NCBI GenBank assembly: GCA_038065175.1
Contig: JBBTRN010000010.1
Location: 1-31,578, forward strand
Direction: 5' to 3'
DNA length: 31,578 nt
Source: JBBTRN01 sp038065175
GTDB taxonomy: Bacteria; Patescibacteriota; Doudnabacteria; UBA920
Shown one piece after another: positions 1 through 7,325 of the stretch. The notes under the pieces were generated by a model. It worked only from the letters and a program-made list of their open reading frames with translations, was not told where the DNA came from and ran no database searches. The position numbers and the translations under genes were made by a program. Numbering within the stretch: the stretch's first letter is position 1; each line of letters starts with the position of its first letter.

Positions 1-93
1 TTTTGTCGGAAATATCATATTTTGCATCAAAAAATTATTAAGCAACAAGTCTAATTAATAATTTACCCAGCGCAGGTCGATCGCCGGGATAAC

Positions 94-118
94 TTCATTC
101 CAAAAAAATTGGAATGAA
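94..118. repeat. Hairpin upstream of the MscS-like gene
   Basis: A perfect 10-bp inverted repeat (TTCATTCCAA / TTGGAATGAA) with a 5-nt A loop sits 20 nt before the first gene. There is no T-tract after it, so it is a 5'-leader hairpin rather than a clear terminator. Bases 1-93 show nothing else recognisable. Confidence 0.5.
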
Positions 119-138
119 CCGAAAGGAAAAAAAATAAA

Positions 139-825
139 ATGAACGAGAGTTATCAAGATGTGGCTTTTTCCGCCTTACAAAATCTTTACGAACAATTTCT
201 TTCCTGGGCGCCGAATTTAATAGCGGCCATTGTCGTACTTATTTTAGGCTGGCTGATTGCCATATTTTTAAGCAAGCTAGTATTAAAAGTATTGGAATCT
301 GTTAAAATTGACACCCTGGCAAACCAGCTGGGTCTGGAAGCTTTGGCGGAAAGAGTGGGTAGGAAACTTTCTCTTTCCGGACTTGGCGCCTGGATAATAA
401 AATGGTTCTTCTTCCTGGGTAGTTTTGTCGCTGCCGCGGAAATTTTGGGCCTAGACCAAGTGAGCACATTTTTGTACACAGATGTCCTAGGATATGCCGG
501 AAATGTAGTGGTAGCGGCGGCTATATTCCTCTTAGGCCTCTTGGCTGCGAATTTCTTTTCCGGATTGGTTGAAAGCGTGGTCAAAGCCAGCCAACTGCAC
601 GCAGCCGGCGCAATGTCCGCGGTCACCAAATGGGCAATTATAGTCTTTACGGTAATTGCCGTACTTTCGCAACTGGGCATTGCTACAGACTTTTTGCACG
701 ATCTATTCCGGGCAATTATCGCCATGCTGGCAATAGCCGGCGGGCTCGCCTTTGGCCTCGGAGGCCAATCAGCGGCAAAACGCTGGCTCGACGGCCTGGA
801 AGAAGATTTGACCCGAAGAAGCTAA
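139..825 (+). CDS. MscS-like conserved TM-helix membrane protein
   Basis: A 228-aa integral membrane protein related to small-conductance mechanosensitive channels (conserved TM-helix type). Hydrophobic segments lie at about residues 25-48, 82-104, 115-140 and 165-205. The last hydrophobic segment is Gly/Ala rich (GGLAFGLGGQSAAKRW), like the pore-lining TM3 of MscS. The cytoplasmic beta and alpha/beta domains that follow TM3 in MscS are absent; the protein stops about 15 residues after this helix. It may form a minimal pore or a membrane scaffold, which is inference from similarity. A weak AAAGGA motif at 122-127 lies 11 nt before the ATG. The gene is followed by an inverted-repeat element and appears monocistronic. 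Confidence 0.75.
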   Translation: MNESYQDVAFSALQNLYEQFLSWAPNLIAAIVVLILGWLIAIFLSKLVLKVLESVKIDTLANQLGLEALAERVGRKLSLSGLGAWIIKWFFFLGSFVAAAEILGLDQVSTFLYTDVLGYAGNVVVAAAIFLLGLLAANFFSGLVESVVKASQLHAAGAMSAVTKWAIIVFTVIAVLSQLGIATDFLHDLFRAIIAMLAIAGGLAFGLGGQSAAKRWLDGLEEDLTRRS

Positions 826-835
826 TCTCTATTTC

Positions 836-962
836 GAAAACACGTGTTTTCAAAACCCAGCACCATTTTTGTGCGGATCGTTTTACAATAAAGGCGAATT
901 TTGTAGAATGTTTACATTATTACCCTATGTCAAAACGGTGTGCACAAAAATGGTGCTGGGTT
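836..962. repeat. Palindrome plus MITE-like element with 21-bp inverted repeats
   Basis: Right after the MscS-like stop there is a perfect 16-bp palindrome (GAAAACACGTGTTTTC, 836-851). Next comes a 109-bp element with perfect 21-bp inverted ends at 854-874 and 942-962; the outer end reads AACCCAGCACC. The interior contains GAATTTTGTAGAATGTTTAC, loosely like the core of the two elements at 21.4 and 24.8 kb. The right end provides the -35 box of mltG. No T-run follows, so a transposon-derived element is more likely than a terminator. Confidence 0.6.
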
Positions 963-990
963 GATGTTTTTTAGGACGCGATGATATAAT
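961..990 (+). promoter_or_regulatory. mltG promoter (predicts a leaderless mRNA)
   Basis: TTGATG at 961-966, an 18-nt spacer, and a perfect TATAAT at 985-990. Only 6 nt separate the -10 box from the mltG ATG at 997, so transcription should start at or next to the A of the start codon. The -35 lies partly on the right inverted repeat of the preceding element. Confidence 0.65.
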
Positions 991-996
991 CAGAAC

Positions 997-1893
997 ATGC
1001 AAATTACCCTTGTAAACAAAAAACATTTTATTACCGCGAGCCTATTGGTAATTGCGATATTAATCACATTAGGCCTTATTTATTACCGCCACAGGCAAAT
1101 CCAGTGGCAGGAATATAAACGGCAAGTAGAGGGGCAAAAAGCTGAAGAAATTACCATTCGGATTATTGAAGGCTGGTCAAACAGAGAAATTGGGCAGTAT
1201 TTGGAAAAGGAGGGGATAGTGGGCGCCACGGATTTTTTAAAATCAGTAAAAAACTTCGATTCATCAAAACATAGTTTTCTGCCGCCGGAAGCAAAAGGCG
1301 ACCTGCAAGGCTTTTTATACCCGGACTCTTACCGCTTATTTAAATCCCTTGCCGACAGGGCAATTACCATAGGCGACCAAGCTTCCAAAACCATTATCGC
1401 GAAACTTTTGGATACTTTTGAAAAAAGGCTTCCGGACAATGCCGGACAGCTTGCAAAAAAACAGGGCTTAACCCTGTACCAGTCAGTAATTTTGGCGTCG
1501 ATAATAGAAAATGAAACCGGCAGGGACGCGGCCACCGCGGAATCAAAAGCAAAACTGGAGGCAGAGCGGCGCATAGTGGCCGGGATTTTCTACAACCGCC
1601 TTAAGGCTAACATGGCTCTGCAAAGCGACGCGACCATTAATTACATTACCGGCAAAAATGATCCGGCGCCGCTTTTAGCCGATTTGGAAATAAAATCTCC
1701 GTACAATACCTATAAAAACCGCGGTTTACCGCCAACACCTATTGGCAACCCATCGCTTTCGTCGATTAATGCCGCATTAAACCCCGCAAATACGGATTAT
1801 TTTTACTTTCTCCACAAACAGCCCACGGGCGAACCTGTGTATTCCAAAACCTTTGGGGAGCATGTGGCGAATAAGCTGAAATACTTAAAATAA
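997..1893 (+). CDS. mltG: Endolytic murein transglycosylase MltG (YceG-like)
   Basis: A 298-aa membrane-anchored lytic transglycosylase that cuts nascent glycan strands and so sets their length. A single TM helix lies at about residues 11-30, followed by a LysM-like segment (about 50-95, EGWSNREIGQYL) and the YceG catalytic domain. Family landmarks are GFLYPDSY (105-112), ASIIENETG with the predicted catalytic Glu171, ALQSDATINY, and SPYNTYKNRGLPPTPIGNP near the C-terminus. Length is normal for a compact family member. It has its own promoter 6 nt upstream and no Shine-Dalgarno. The downstream neighbour fmt is convergent. Identity is near certain from the motif set. Confidence 0.93.
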   Translation: MQITLVNKKHFITASLLVIAILITLGLIYYRHRQIQWQEYKRQVEGQKAEEITIRIIEGWSNREIGQYLEKEGIVGATDFLKSVKNFDSSKHSFLPPEAKGDLQGFLYPDSYRLFKSLADRAITIGDQASKTIIAKLLDTFEKRLPDNAGQLAKKQGLTLYQSVILASIIENETGRDAATAESKAKLEAERRIVAGIFYNRLKANMALQSDATINYITGKNDPAPLLADLEIKSPYNTYKNRGLPPTPIGNPSLSSINAALNPANTDYFYFLHKQPTGEPVYSKTFGEHVANKLKYLK

Positions 1894-1937
1894 TTTATAA
1901 TTGAGGGTTAACAACAAATACATCAACGCATTATCAT

Positions 1938-3002
1938 TTATCCAAGCACACTCCCGACAAAACCTCCATATCCATTCAAAAAACTCAAAATATCAATTTC
2001 CTTCTTCCCCTCCAATTGGAGGGTTTTTATTTGTAAAACTGATGATTCCCCGCACACCACAACCCCGCCCTCTAACACTTGCCCTGTTCTGAAGGAATCT
2101 GCCCCGACGCTTTGGTCGGGGCTCCGACCTTGCGAAGCAAGCGTCGGAGTAGACTCGGATGCATTTTGGAAATTTGCCGGACTACAATCAATAATCTTCA
2201 CCAACTTCCCATTCCAAGTAGTCCACACTCCCGGCCAGGGATAGAACGCACGGAATTGGTTATAGATTTGCTGTGATGATTGCGACCAATTAATTCTGCC
2301 ATGGGCTTTGTCTATATGTTCAGTATGAGTGGCTTGGCTATCATCCTGCGGCTTTGAAATAAGAGAACCAGAGGCATAACTTTCGATAGTGGGGATGATT
2401 AACTGCGCGGACTTATAAGCCATTTTTTCGGACAAAGTAATAGAATTGTCGTCGCTGTCTATGGCAATTTTTTCTTGGACGAGAAGAGGGCCGTGATCCA
2501 CTTGTTCATCTAAAATAAATATAGATGTGCCGGTCTGTGTTTCGCCGTTTAAGAGCGCGGTCTGAATAGGGGATGATCCGCGGTATTTTGGAAGCAGCGA
2601 AAAATGCACGTTAATGGTTTTGAATTTTGGCAAATTGATAATTTCCAAAGGCAAAATCTGGCCGTAGGATACAACTACAAAAAGTTCAGCGCCCCCGTCT
2701 TTTCCTCCCTCTTGCCTGTCCGCCGTAGCTTCAGCGGAGGAGGAAGGGGGGAGGCTAGGTGGGGGTGAGACAAGATTTTGTAAAGTGTGATAAAATTCTT
2801 CATTGCCTTTGACTTTTTCCGGCTTAATAATTTGTAATTTCATTTCCTTAGCCAAAACCGAAACAGGGCTTTCGGTTAAAGTTTGGCTTCTGCCCACTTT
2901 CGAGTCCGGCATAGTAACCACAGCCGCAATTTCGTGTTTGCGGGAAAGGGCTTCCAAAACAGGAAGGGCGACGTTTGATGTACCGAAAAAAATAAGTTTC
3001 AT
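1938..3002 (-). CDS. fmt: Methionyl-tRNA formyltransferase with two repeat-derived inserts
   Basis: Formylates Met-tRNAfMet for translation initiation. The N-terminal hydrolase domain starts MKLIFFGTSNVALP. The catalytic set is visible as Asn131 and His133 (INVHFSLLPKYRG) and Asp169 (DEQVDHGPLL). The C-terminal OB-like domain ends with the family motif LQLEGKKE. At 354 aa it is about 40 residues longer than usual. The extra length is two low-complexity inserts: residues about 79-104 (PPPSLPPSSSAEATADRQEG) and about 281-305 (TPTLASQGRSPDQSVGAD), both encoded by palindromic repeat DNA and both in frame. The start overlaps the stop of the methyltransferase gene by 4 nt (ATGA), so it is the last gene of a minus-strand operon. 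def lies in the same run, completing the formyl-Met cycle. Confidence 0.92.
   Translation of the reverse strand: MKLIFFGTSNVALPVLEALSRKHEIAAVVTMPDSKVGRSQTLTESPVSVLAKEMKLQIIKPEKVKGNEEFYHTLQNLVSPPPSLPPSSSAEATADRQEGGKDGGAELFVVVSYGQILPLEIINLPKFKTINVHFSLLPKYRGSSPIQTALLNGETQTGTSIFILDEQVDHGPLLVQEKIAIDSDDNSITLSEKMAYKSAQLIIPTIESYASGSLISKPQDDSQATHTEHIDKAHGRINWSQSSQQIYNQFRAFYPWPGVWTTWNGKLVKIIDCSPANFQNASESTPTLASQGRSPDQSVGADSFRTGQVLEGGVVVCGESSVLQIKTLQLEGKKEIDILSFLNGYGGFVGSVLG
2008..2028 (+). terminator. Possible terminator for mltG embedded in the fmt 3' end
   Basis: A perfect 16-bp palindrome (CCCTCCAATTGGAGGG, 2008-2023) is followed by TTTTT on the plus strand. It lies about 115 nt after the mltG stop, inside the antisense of the fmt codons for LQLEGK. 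That peptide is conserved in the family, so the palindrome may be coincidental. Confidence 0.35.
2088..2162. repeat. Intragenic palindromic repeat in fmt (C-terminal insert)
   Basis: Two adjacent hairpins: GCCCCGAC / GTCGGGGC (2101-2122) and CTCCGAC / GTCGGAG (2122-2149), the latter with an inner CTTGC-GAA-GCAAG stem. It encodes the linker peptide at fmt residues about 281-305 without breaking the frame. Confidence 0.7.
2691..2768. repeat. Intragenic repeat in fmt (N-domain insert)
   Basis: Repeat-like DNA containing CTGTCCGCCGTAGCTTCAGC followed by GGAGGAGGAAGG and a G-rich tail. The core CTGTCC-CCG-AGCTT-AGCGGAGGAGG recurs at 17931-17959 and, diverged, at 10550-10610. It adds about 26 residues to fmt. 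Confidence 0.65.
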
Positions 3003-3736
3003 ACTTTATTTCTTCCTTTCCAAATTTTTAGAGCTCCTCCTAAAAAACCCCACTGAAATGAATATCTCTTTTCTAAACCCTTTAAACAATTTTTTACAAT
3101 GCTTGGTAAGAGAATAGGACTTAAACTTGCATAACCTCCTGGCAATAATTTTTTTACCACTTGTTCTAAATGTTTCTCATACTCTGATGCATCTACAAGT
3201 AAATTTTCTCCCTTACGATTACCTATCGTACGATAATATTGCTCTCCCCACGTATCAATTATGAGATCAAATTCGGGAAAATCTTTAAGTTGGGAAATGC
3301 TTCGCCATTTTAAATCTTTTAATTTTAGCTTGGGTAATAAATGGTCCCTCCGGTAAGTCTGAGCGACTCGTTTAGAAATTCCTGTAGAATAAACATCGAC
3401 TTTATCATCAAAAGCCGCTCTAATTTGATCAACAAATAAAGCAGCGCCTGCGCCATTATCTAAAATTTTGAGTTTTTGTCCTGGCTTTAAATCTTTTAAT
3501 TTGTTTGGTATTACTTTTTCTATAAAAGATTCTCCGTGTATGTGTTCAATAGTTTCATCTTCTCTGTGGTTACCCTCAATTCTATCCGCAAAATAATTGA
3601 CAGGGTAATTGGAGCCACCAATATGAGTTGGCTCGAATTTTTGCGCTCCTGCTTTCCAAGTCTTAGCTAACTCTTTTAGACTTTCTTTATCTAAAAAAGG
3701 CCTTGCCCCTTCCGGGGTTTTTGAATTATGACTCAT
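2999..3736 (-). CDS. Class I SAM-dependent methyltransferase-like protein
   Basis: A 245-aa soluble protein, not recognised as a named family. A Rossmann methyltransferase core is visible: motif I KILDNGAGAALF (about 91-102, with Ala in place of the third glycine), FDLIIDTWGEQYY as the motif IV strand, and LLPGGYASLSP as a post-motif-V turn. The N-terminal about 80 residues (THIGGSNYPVNYFADRIEGN) are polar and match no domain I know. The gene overlaps fmt (4 nt) downstream and the exonuclease (4 nt) upstream, so the three are translationally coupled. The substrate cannot be inferred. Confidence 0.6.
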   Translation of the reverse strand: MSHNSKTPEGARPFLDKESLKELAKTWKAGAQKFEPTHIGGSNYPVNYFADRIEGNHREDETIEHIHGESFIEKVIPNKLKDLKPGQKLKILDNGAGAALFVDQIRAAFDDKVDVYSTGISKRVAQTYRRDHLLPKLKLKDLKWRSISQLKDFPEFDLIIDTWGEQYYRTIGNRKGENLLVDASEYEKHLEQVVKKLLPGGYASLSPILLPSIVKNCLKGLEKRYSFQWGFLGGALKIWKGRNKV

Positions 3737-4293
3737 AATGATTTCATTATTTTCCTTAAAATCTCTGCCTCAATCCGGCAGTCTTCCAAAGCATCGTGGC
3801 GGTTTTTTGATATTATGTTAAATTTTTTCATTAAATCTTCAAGACTAAAACCCGCGAACTTCTTTTTGTTGGTAAGCCGGTTCCGCGCGCCCAAAAAGCT
3901 ATAAAACACGCCCCACAAATTAAAATAGTGGTAATCAAACTGCCATTTTAGGCCGGTGTGATGGTAGGCGGCCCGTAAAAAATCCATATCCAACGGCCCG
4001 CCATAATAAGATAAAATCACGTTTTTCGGATTAAACAATTTGTTAAACTGGTATAAAACAGTTTTAATATCCGGCGCGTCCTTAACTTGTCCAAAAGCAA
4101 TCTTATTTATTGCCATTGACTCCTTATTCCGCCTATGCCATGCCCCGGCTTTAACAAAACTGGAAAAGACTTCTTTCTCCTTCAAAGTTTTTTTATCGAG
4201 AAGAATAGCGGCAATTTGAATAATCTCGTGCTTTCCAGCATCAAGGCCAGTGGTTTCTAAATCGATTAATAACAGATCTTTCTTGAAATTCAT
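3733..4293 (-). CDS. DEDDh 3'-5' exonuclease (DnaQ/RNase T-like)
   Basis: A 186-aa stand-alone exonuclease domain. All metal-binding residues are present: Asp11 and Glu13 in LLIDLETTGLD (Exo I), Asp102 in YYGGPLDMDFL (Exo II), and His166/Asp167/Asp171 in RHDALEDC (Exo III, DEDDh type). Such domains trim DNA or RNA 3' ends in proofreading or RNA maturation; the substrate is not shown here. It overlaps the methyltransferase gene by 4 nt. A diverged sister gene, with these residues lost, lies directly upstream. Confidence 0.85.
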   Translation of the reverse strand: MNFKKDLLLIDLETTGLDAGKHEIIQIAAILLDKKTLKEKEVFSSFVKAGAWHRRNKESMAINKIAFGQVKDAPDIKTVLYQFNKLFNPKNVILSYYGGPLDMDFLRAAYHHTGLKWQFDYHYFNLWGVFYSFLGARNRLTNKKKFAGFSLEDLMKKFNIISKNRHDALEDCRIEAEILRKIMKSL

Positions 4294-4302
4294 TTTATAA
4301 AT

Positions 4303-4315
4303 GCCGCGAAGCGGC
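4303..4315. repeat. Small hairpin before the exonuclease gene
   Basis: GCCGC-GAA-GCGGC, a 5-bp stem with a 3-nt loop, lies 10 nt upstream of the exonuclease ATG on the minus strand and could affect its translation. No U-tract follows. Confidence 0.4.
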
Positions 4316-4357
4316 TCCCTAATTTTTCACTTTAAACTTTTAATTTTACATTTAGCA

Positions 4358-4894
4358 TCATACTTCTCGTATGATGCGCCGAAACACCTCCGCCTCGTGC
4401 CTTACTTTTTCCAGCGCGTTATAGGGGTTAATTTGCTTAATTTTAAAATAATCAAAAAAAGTATTGACCGTGGGCATTTTTTTTAAGCCATAATTTAAAG
4501 TATAAATATACCCCAAAGTCCATAAATCTAAAATATGCTGATCATAATCAAATTGTACCACGGCTTTCTTAAAAGCGTGCTTTAAGAATAGGGCATTGGC
4601 CAAAGTATGGGTAGCCAGTAAATACTCCTTGCCGAAACTTTGGTGGAATTTTTTTATGCAATCGTAAATTTTTTGGCTTTTTTTTAGTACTAAAGGTTCA
4701 ATACGCAACAGCTTGGCGTGTTCCAGAATAATATGGTCCAAATAGCTTACCCGAATATAGGCGTTAAAGAAGCCCTTTTCCAAAAGATTGTCCCTATCCA
4801 AAAGTACGGCTGCTAACTGCAAAATATTATCCTTGTCCACATCCGCGCCGGTTGTTGTAATTTCAAAAAATAAAATGTCTTTAATGAATTTCAT
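4358..4894 (-). CDS. Catalytically degenerate exonuclease paralogue
   Basis: A 178-aa protein that aligns end to end with the downstream DEDDh exonuclease: same length, same start (MKFIKDILFFEITTTGADVD versus MNFKKDLLLIDLETTGLDAG), same end (YNALEKVRHEAEVFRRII versus HDALEDCRIEAEILRKIM). Every catalytic position has changed: Asp11 to Glu, Glu13 to Thr, the Exo II Asp to Asn100, His to Tyr158, Asp to Asn159, and the last Asp to Lys163. The frame is intact and codons look maintained, so it is a probable pseudoenzyme (regulatory partner or nucleic-acid binder) rather than a decayed pseudogene. Function is inference. Confidence 0.72.
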   Translation of the reverse strand: MKFIKDILFFEITTTGADVDKDNILQLAAVLLDRDNLLEKGFFNAYIRVSYLDHIILEHAKLLRIEPLVLKKSQKIYDCIKKFHQSFGKEYLLATHTLANALFLKHAFKKAVVQFDYDQHILDLWTLGYIYTLNYGLKKMPTVNTFFDYFKIKQINPYNALEKVRHEAEVFRRIIREV

Positions 4895-4987
4895 ACCGCT
4901 GATAGATCGCCGATTAGTACGCTGATTTATCGCTAAACGCTGGATTCAGCGTCTTTTCAGCGTACCTATCAGCGTTAGTTCAGCGTA
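4895..4987. repeat. Iterated ACGCTGA/TCAGCGT intergenic repeat
   Basis: At least five copies in alternating orientation of a CGCTGA word (about 4898, 4920, 4937, 4946, 4957, 4968, 4979). They form stems such as GTACGCTGA (4917-4925) with TCAGCGTAC (4957-4965). The repeat fills the whole gap between def and the exonuclease paralogue. Confidence 0.6.
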
Positions 4988-5476
4988 TTACTTACTTTTT
5001 ACCACCAACTCCTGTCCTTTGGTAAACCGTTTAATAATATCTATAATTAATATTCCATTAGTATGGTCTATTTCATGCTGGACGACGCGGGATATCCATT
5101 TATCATCCTGAATAAATATTTTGCTGCCTTCCTGGTCTTGCGCCTCAATTACCACCTTCACCGGCCTCTTTACCATGCCAAACACGCCCGGGATAGAAAG
5201 ACAGCCTTCTTCGATTTCGATTTTTTTCCAGGATCTCGATTTAATTCGCGCGTTATAAAGCAGAAAAGGGGGGATACCGCTTTTTTCCAGGTTGATGATG
5301 ACAAGTTTGACAGATTTACCCACCTGCGACGCGGCCAAACCAATACCGTCCGCATGCCTTACAGTGTCCACCATGTCGCGGGTGAGTTTTTTTATTTCTG
5401 ATGACAAAGGAAAGAAAACCGGCTCAGTCGGCTTTCTTAAAATTGGGTTTGGGTAAGTGAGAATTGGGAGTACCAT
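4988..5476 (-). CDS. def: Peptide deformylase
   Basis: Removes the formyl group from nascent peptides, the counterpart of fmt about 2 kb downstream on the same strand. A 162-aa protein with all three PDF motifs: GIGLAASQVG (44-53), EGCLS with metal ligand Cys92, and QHEIDHTNG with metal ligands His134 and His138 and catalytic Glu135. Length is normal. The ATG lies 5 nt after the stop of the small upstream gene, suggesting co-transcription from that gene's promoter. Confidence 0.95.
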   Translation of the reverse strand: MVLPILTYPNPILRKPTEPVFFPLSSEIKKLTRDMVDTVRHADGIGLAASQVGKSVKLVIINLEKSGIPPFLLYNARIKSRSWKKIEIEEGCLSIPGVFGMVKRPVKVVIEAQDQEGSKIFIQDDKWISRVVQHEIDHTNGILIIDIIKRFTKGQELVVKSK

Positions 5477-5481
5477 GGTTC

Positions 5482-5781
5482 TTATTTTTTACTTTCAAAC
5501 TCTTTTTTTCTTTCCTGATTATATTTTTTGACTAAGTAAGAAAACAGTCTGCCTGGGGTTTCTACAGTTCCGCTTTCCAAAACTTCTCCCATTATTTTTC
5601 TTAAAAGCTGATGGTCATGCCTGTTTGCCATGCCTAAATACAAAGCAAAATGTTTTCCGTCGTTAAATTTTTCCGAAAGCTCGTCTGCGAGCAAATGAGC
5701 AGGGGAGTGGATATGAGGGTTAATTTTGGGTTTGGATGTTGCCCGAGCCGATAATTTTGCAATTTTTCCTAAAGATTCCAT
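5482..5781 (-). CDS. Conserved hypothetical, 99 aa
   Basis: A small, soluble, basic protein with no TM segment or signal peptide. The middle (HSPAHLLADELSEKFNDGKH, then FALYLGMANR) and the end (PGRLFSYLVKKYNQERKKE) look alpha-helical. I do not recognise the family. It starts a transcript with def, with a 5-nt gap between the genes. A TATAAT box sits exactly 6 nt before the ATG (5788-5793 on the minus strand), so its mRNA should be leaderless. Confidence 0.7.
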   Translation of the reverse strand: MESLGKIAKLSARATSKPKINPHIHSPAHLLADELSEKFNDGKHFALYLGMANRHDHQLLRKIMGEVLESGTVETPGRLFSYLVKKYNQERKKEFESKK

Positions 5782-5826
5782 TTATAAATTATACATTAAA
5801 TATCTAAAATCCGCTATAATATCTAT
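5782..5826. promoter_or_regulatory. Divergent back-to-back promoters with -10 boxes 6 nt from both ATGs
   Basis: Only 45 nt separate two divergent start codons. Plus strand: TATAAT at 5815-5820, then 6 nt, then the ATG at 5827. Minus strand: TATAAT at 5793-5788, then 6 nt, then the ATG at 5781. The -35 regions overlap each other's spacers and are poor matches. No Shine-Dalgarno fits on either side, so both transcripts should be leaderless. Confidence 0.65.
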
Positions 5827-7239
5827 ATGCAAAAACTCGACGTTGCCGGGCTAAAAATTGATGTTATTTCAAAATCAGAGCTCCTGAGGCTTATGGAGTC
5901 CCGTACAAAAACTCCTAAACAAACGTGGGTTACTACGGTATATTCGGAATTTTTATACGCAGCCTTGCGGGAACCCAAAACAATGAAAATGCTAAACCAA
6001 GCGGACATTGCCATACCCGATGGCATTGGGATTTTTTGGGCGCAAAAATTCTTAGAGATGCCGTTTACTGCCAAAAATTACTGGCTAAAAATTATAGAGG
6101 CCTATTGGCAGGCTATAGCCTCCTTATTTTCCCTGCCCTTTGTAAGGCGGAGTAAGGGGGAAGGTCCATTAAAAGATCGCATTCCCGGAAGCGAACTTAT
6201 TTGGGATATAGCGGAAATGACGGCAAAAAATAATTTGTCCATATATCTTTTAGGCGGCTTCGGCAACACGCCGGAAATTGTTTCCCAAAAACTCTCGTCC
6301 TTTATGTCGGCCCATATGCCGGCTGATATATCAACTAATGTAAAAACCACAGTATCCCCAAAACTTGACGGCCGTCATAAAACGGGGATAGTGGGTGTAA
6401 GCAATAAAAATCCCGAAGATTTTTCGACGGTTTATGACATACAAAATAAAGAGCCTAATATTTTACTCGTCGCTTACGGCCCAATAAAGCAAGAAAAATG
6501 GATTTTAGAGAATCAAGATAAACTACCATCAGTTAAGCTTTTCATGGGCGTGGGCGGGACTTTTGATTACATTGCAGGCAAAAGGCTTGCTCCACCAGCG
6601 CTAGTTCGAAAAATAGGATTAGAATGGTTGTGGCGCCTTTTCACCCAGCCGCATAGGATTAAACGCATTTGGAAAGCGACTTTTGGATTAATTTCCGCGC
6701 TGATAAAATACAAAGTTTTTGAATCCTTACCCTTGAGGCAAAATGTTGTGAGTGTAATATTAAACGACAAAAATCAAATATTAGTATGCAAACATTCTGT
6801 TAATAATCCTGAAGATAAACTTTTTGGCTTTAATCGCTCTGATATTATTGACCATTGGCAATTTCCGCAGGGAGGTCAAGATGGCAACGAAGAATTAGCG
6901 CAGACCGGCATTAAAGAATGTCAGGAAGAGGTGGGGCTGACTAAAATAAAATTTATCGCATCTTCCCAAAAAACCCACTCTTACCACTACTTCAACGCCC
7001 GCCGCCCGTTCTTAGGCCAATTCGCCAGACAGCGGGGGCAACATCAGCATATTGTCTATTTTCGACACCTTGGGGCAGATATTGATGTAAAAGTTGATAA
7101 TATTGAATTTCAAGATTATAAATGGGTCGATTTAAGCAATTTAGAAAAAACTTTACATGAATTCAGAAAACCCCTCGCAAAAATCGTGATGGAGGATTTG
7201 AAGGAAATGGCGGAAAAGGATATACTTAAAACAAATTAG
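5827..7239 (+). CDS. WecG/TagA-type glycosyltransferase fused to Nudix hydrolase
   Basis: A 470-aa two-domain protein. Residues 1 to about 285 are a WecG/TagA/CpsF transferase, a family that moves ManNAc-type sugars onto lipid carriers in envelope glycan synthesis. Landmarks are ADIAIPDGIG (59-68), RIPGSEL (118-124), NILLVAYGPIKQEKW (211-225), and GVGGTFDYIAGKRLAPP with GLEWLWRLF. Residues about 304-465 are a Nudix domain resembling RppH: WQFPQGG and a complete Nudix box (Gly349 to Leu371, with Lys in place of the usual Arg). The reading frame is uninterrupted across the join. Residues about 99-117 (LFSLPFVRRSKGEGPLKDR) look like a repeat-derived insert in the transferase. The Nudix part might act on a nucleotide-sugar or on RNA 5' ends; this is speculation. 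Confidence 0.85.
   Translation: MQKLDVAGLKIDVISKSELLRLMESRTKTPKQTWVTTVYSEFLYAALREPKTMKMLNQADIAIPDGIGIFWAQKFLEMPFTAKNYWLKIIEAYWQAIASLFSLPFVRRSKGEGPLKDRIPGSELIWDIAEMTAKNNLSIYLLGGFGNTPEIVSQKLSSFMSAHMPADISTNVKTTVSPKLDGRHKTGIVGVSNKNPEDFSTVYDIQNKEPNILLVAYGPIKQEKWILENQDKLPSVKLFMGVGGTFDYIAGKRLAPPALVRKIGLEWLWRLFTQPHRIKRIWKATFGLISALIKYKVFESLPLRQNVVSVILNDKNQILVCKHSVNNPEDKLFGFNRSDIIDHWQFPQGGQDGNEELAQTGIKECQEEVGLTKIKFIASSQKTHSYHYFNARRPFLGQFARQRGQHQHIVYFRHLGADIDVKVDNIEFQDYKWVDLSNLEKTLHEFRKPLAKIVMEDLKEMAEKDILKTN
6121..6177. repeat. Probable repeat-derived insert in the transferase domain
   Basis: Purine/pyrimidine-skewed DNA (TTCCCTGCCCTTTG, then TAAGGCGGAGTAAGGGGGAA) with imperfect dyad symmetry. It encodes SLPFVRRSKGEG, which interrupts the usual stretch just before the R-I-P-G-S motif of the family. 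Confidence 0.45.
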
Positions 7240-7318
7240 TCTTCGAGCTTGCTTGCCCCGTAGCGAATTTCAATTCTGCTACCGGGGTCGAAAAGTTAAT
7301 GGGCTCGCTCGAACAATA
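7234..7318. repeat. Intergenic repeat copy 1 (AATTAGTCTTCGAGC ... GCTCGAACAAT)
   Basis: The element starts AAATTAGTCTTCGAGC and ends GCTCGAACAAT, so the ends pair (TTCGAGC / GCTCGAA). An inner pair CCCCGTAGC / GCTACCGGGG is imperfect. Related copies lie at 16063-16090 and 18693-18760. It starts on the TAG stop of the preceding gene. Confidence 0.5.
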
Positions 7319-7325
7319 ATACAAA

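Noticed and set aside
186..725. Long minus-strand frame opposite the MscS-like gene
   Set aside because: Shadow of the plus-strand gene; the encoded sequence has no domain-like pattern and the plus frame is a clear membrane protein.
4895..4987. CGCTGA repeats as a CRISPR array
   Set aside because: Units are only 6-9 nt, alternate in orientation, and have no regular spacers; no cas genes are present.
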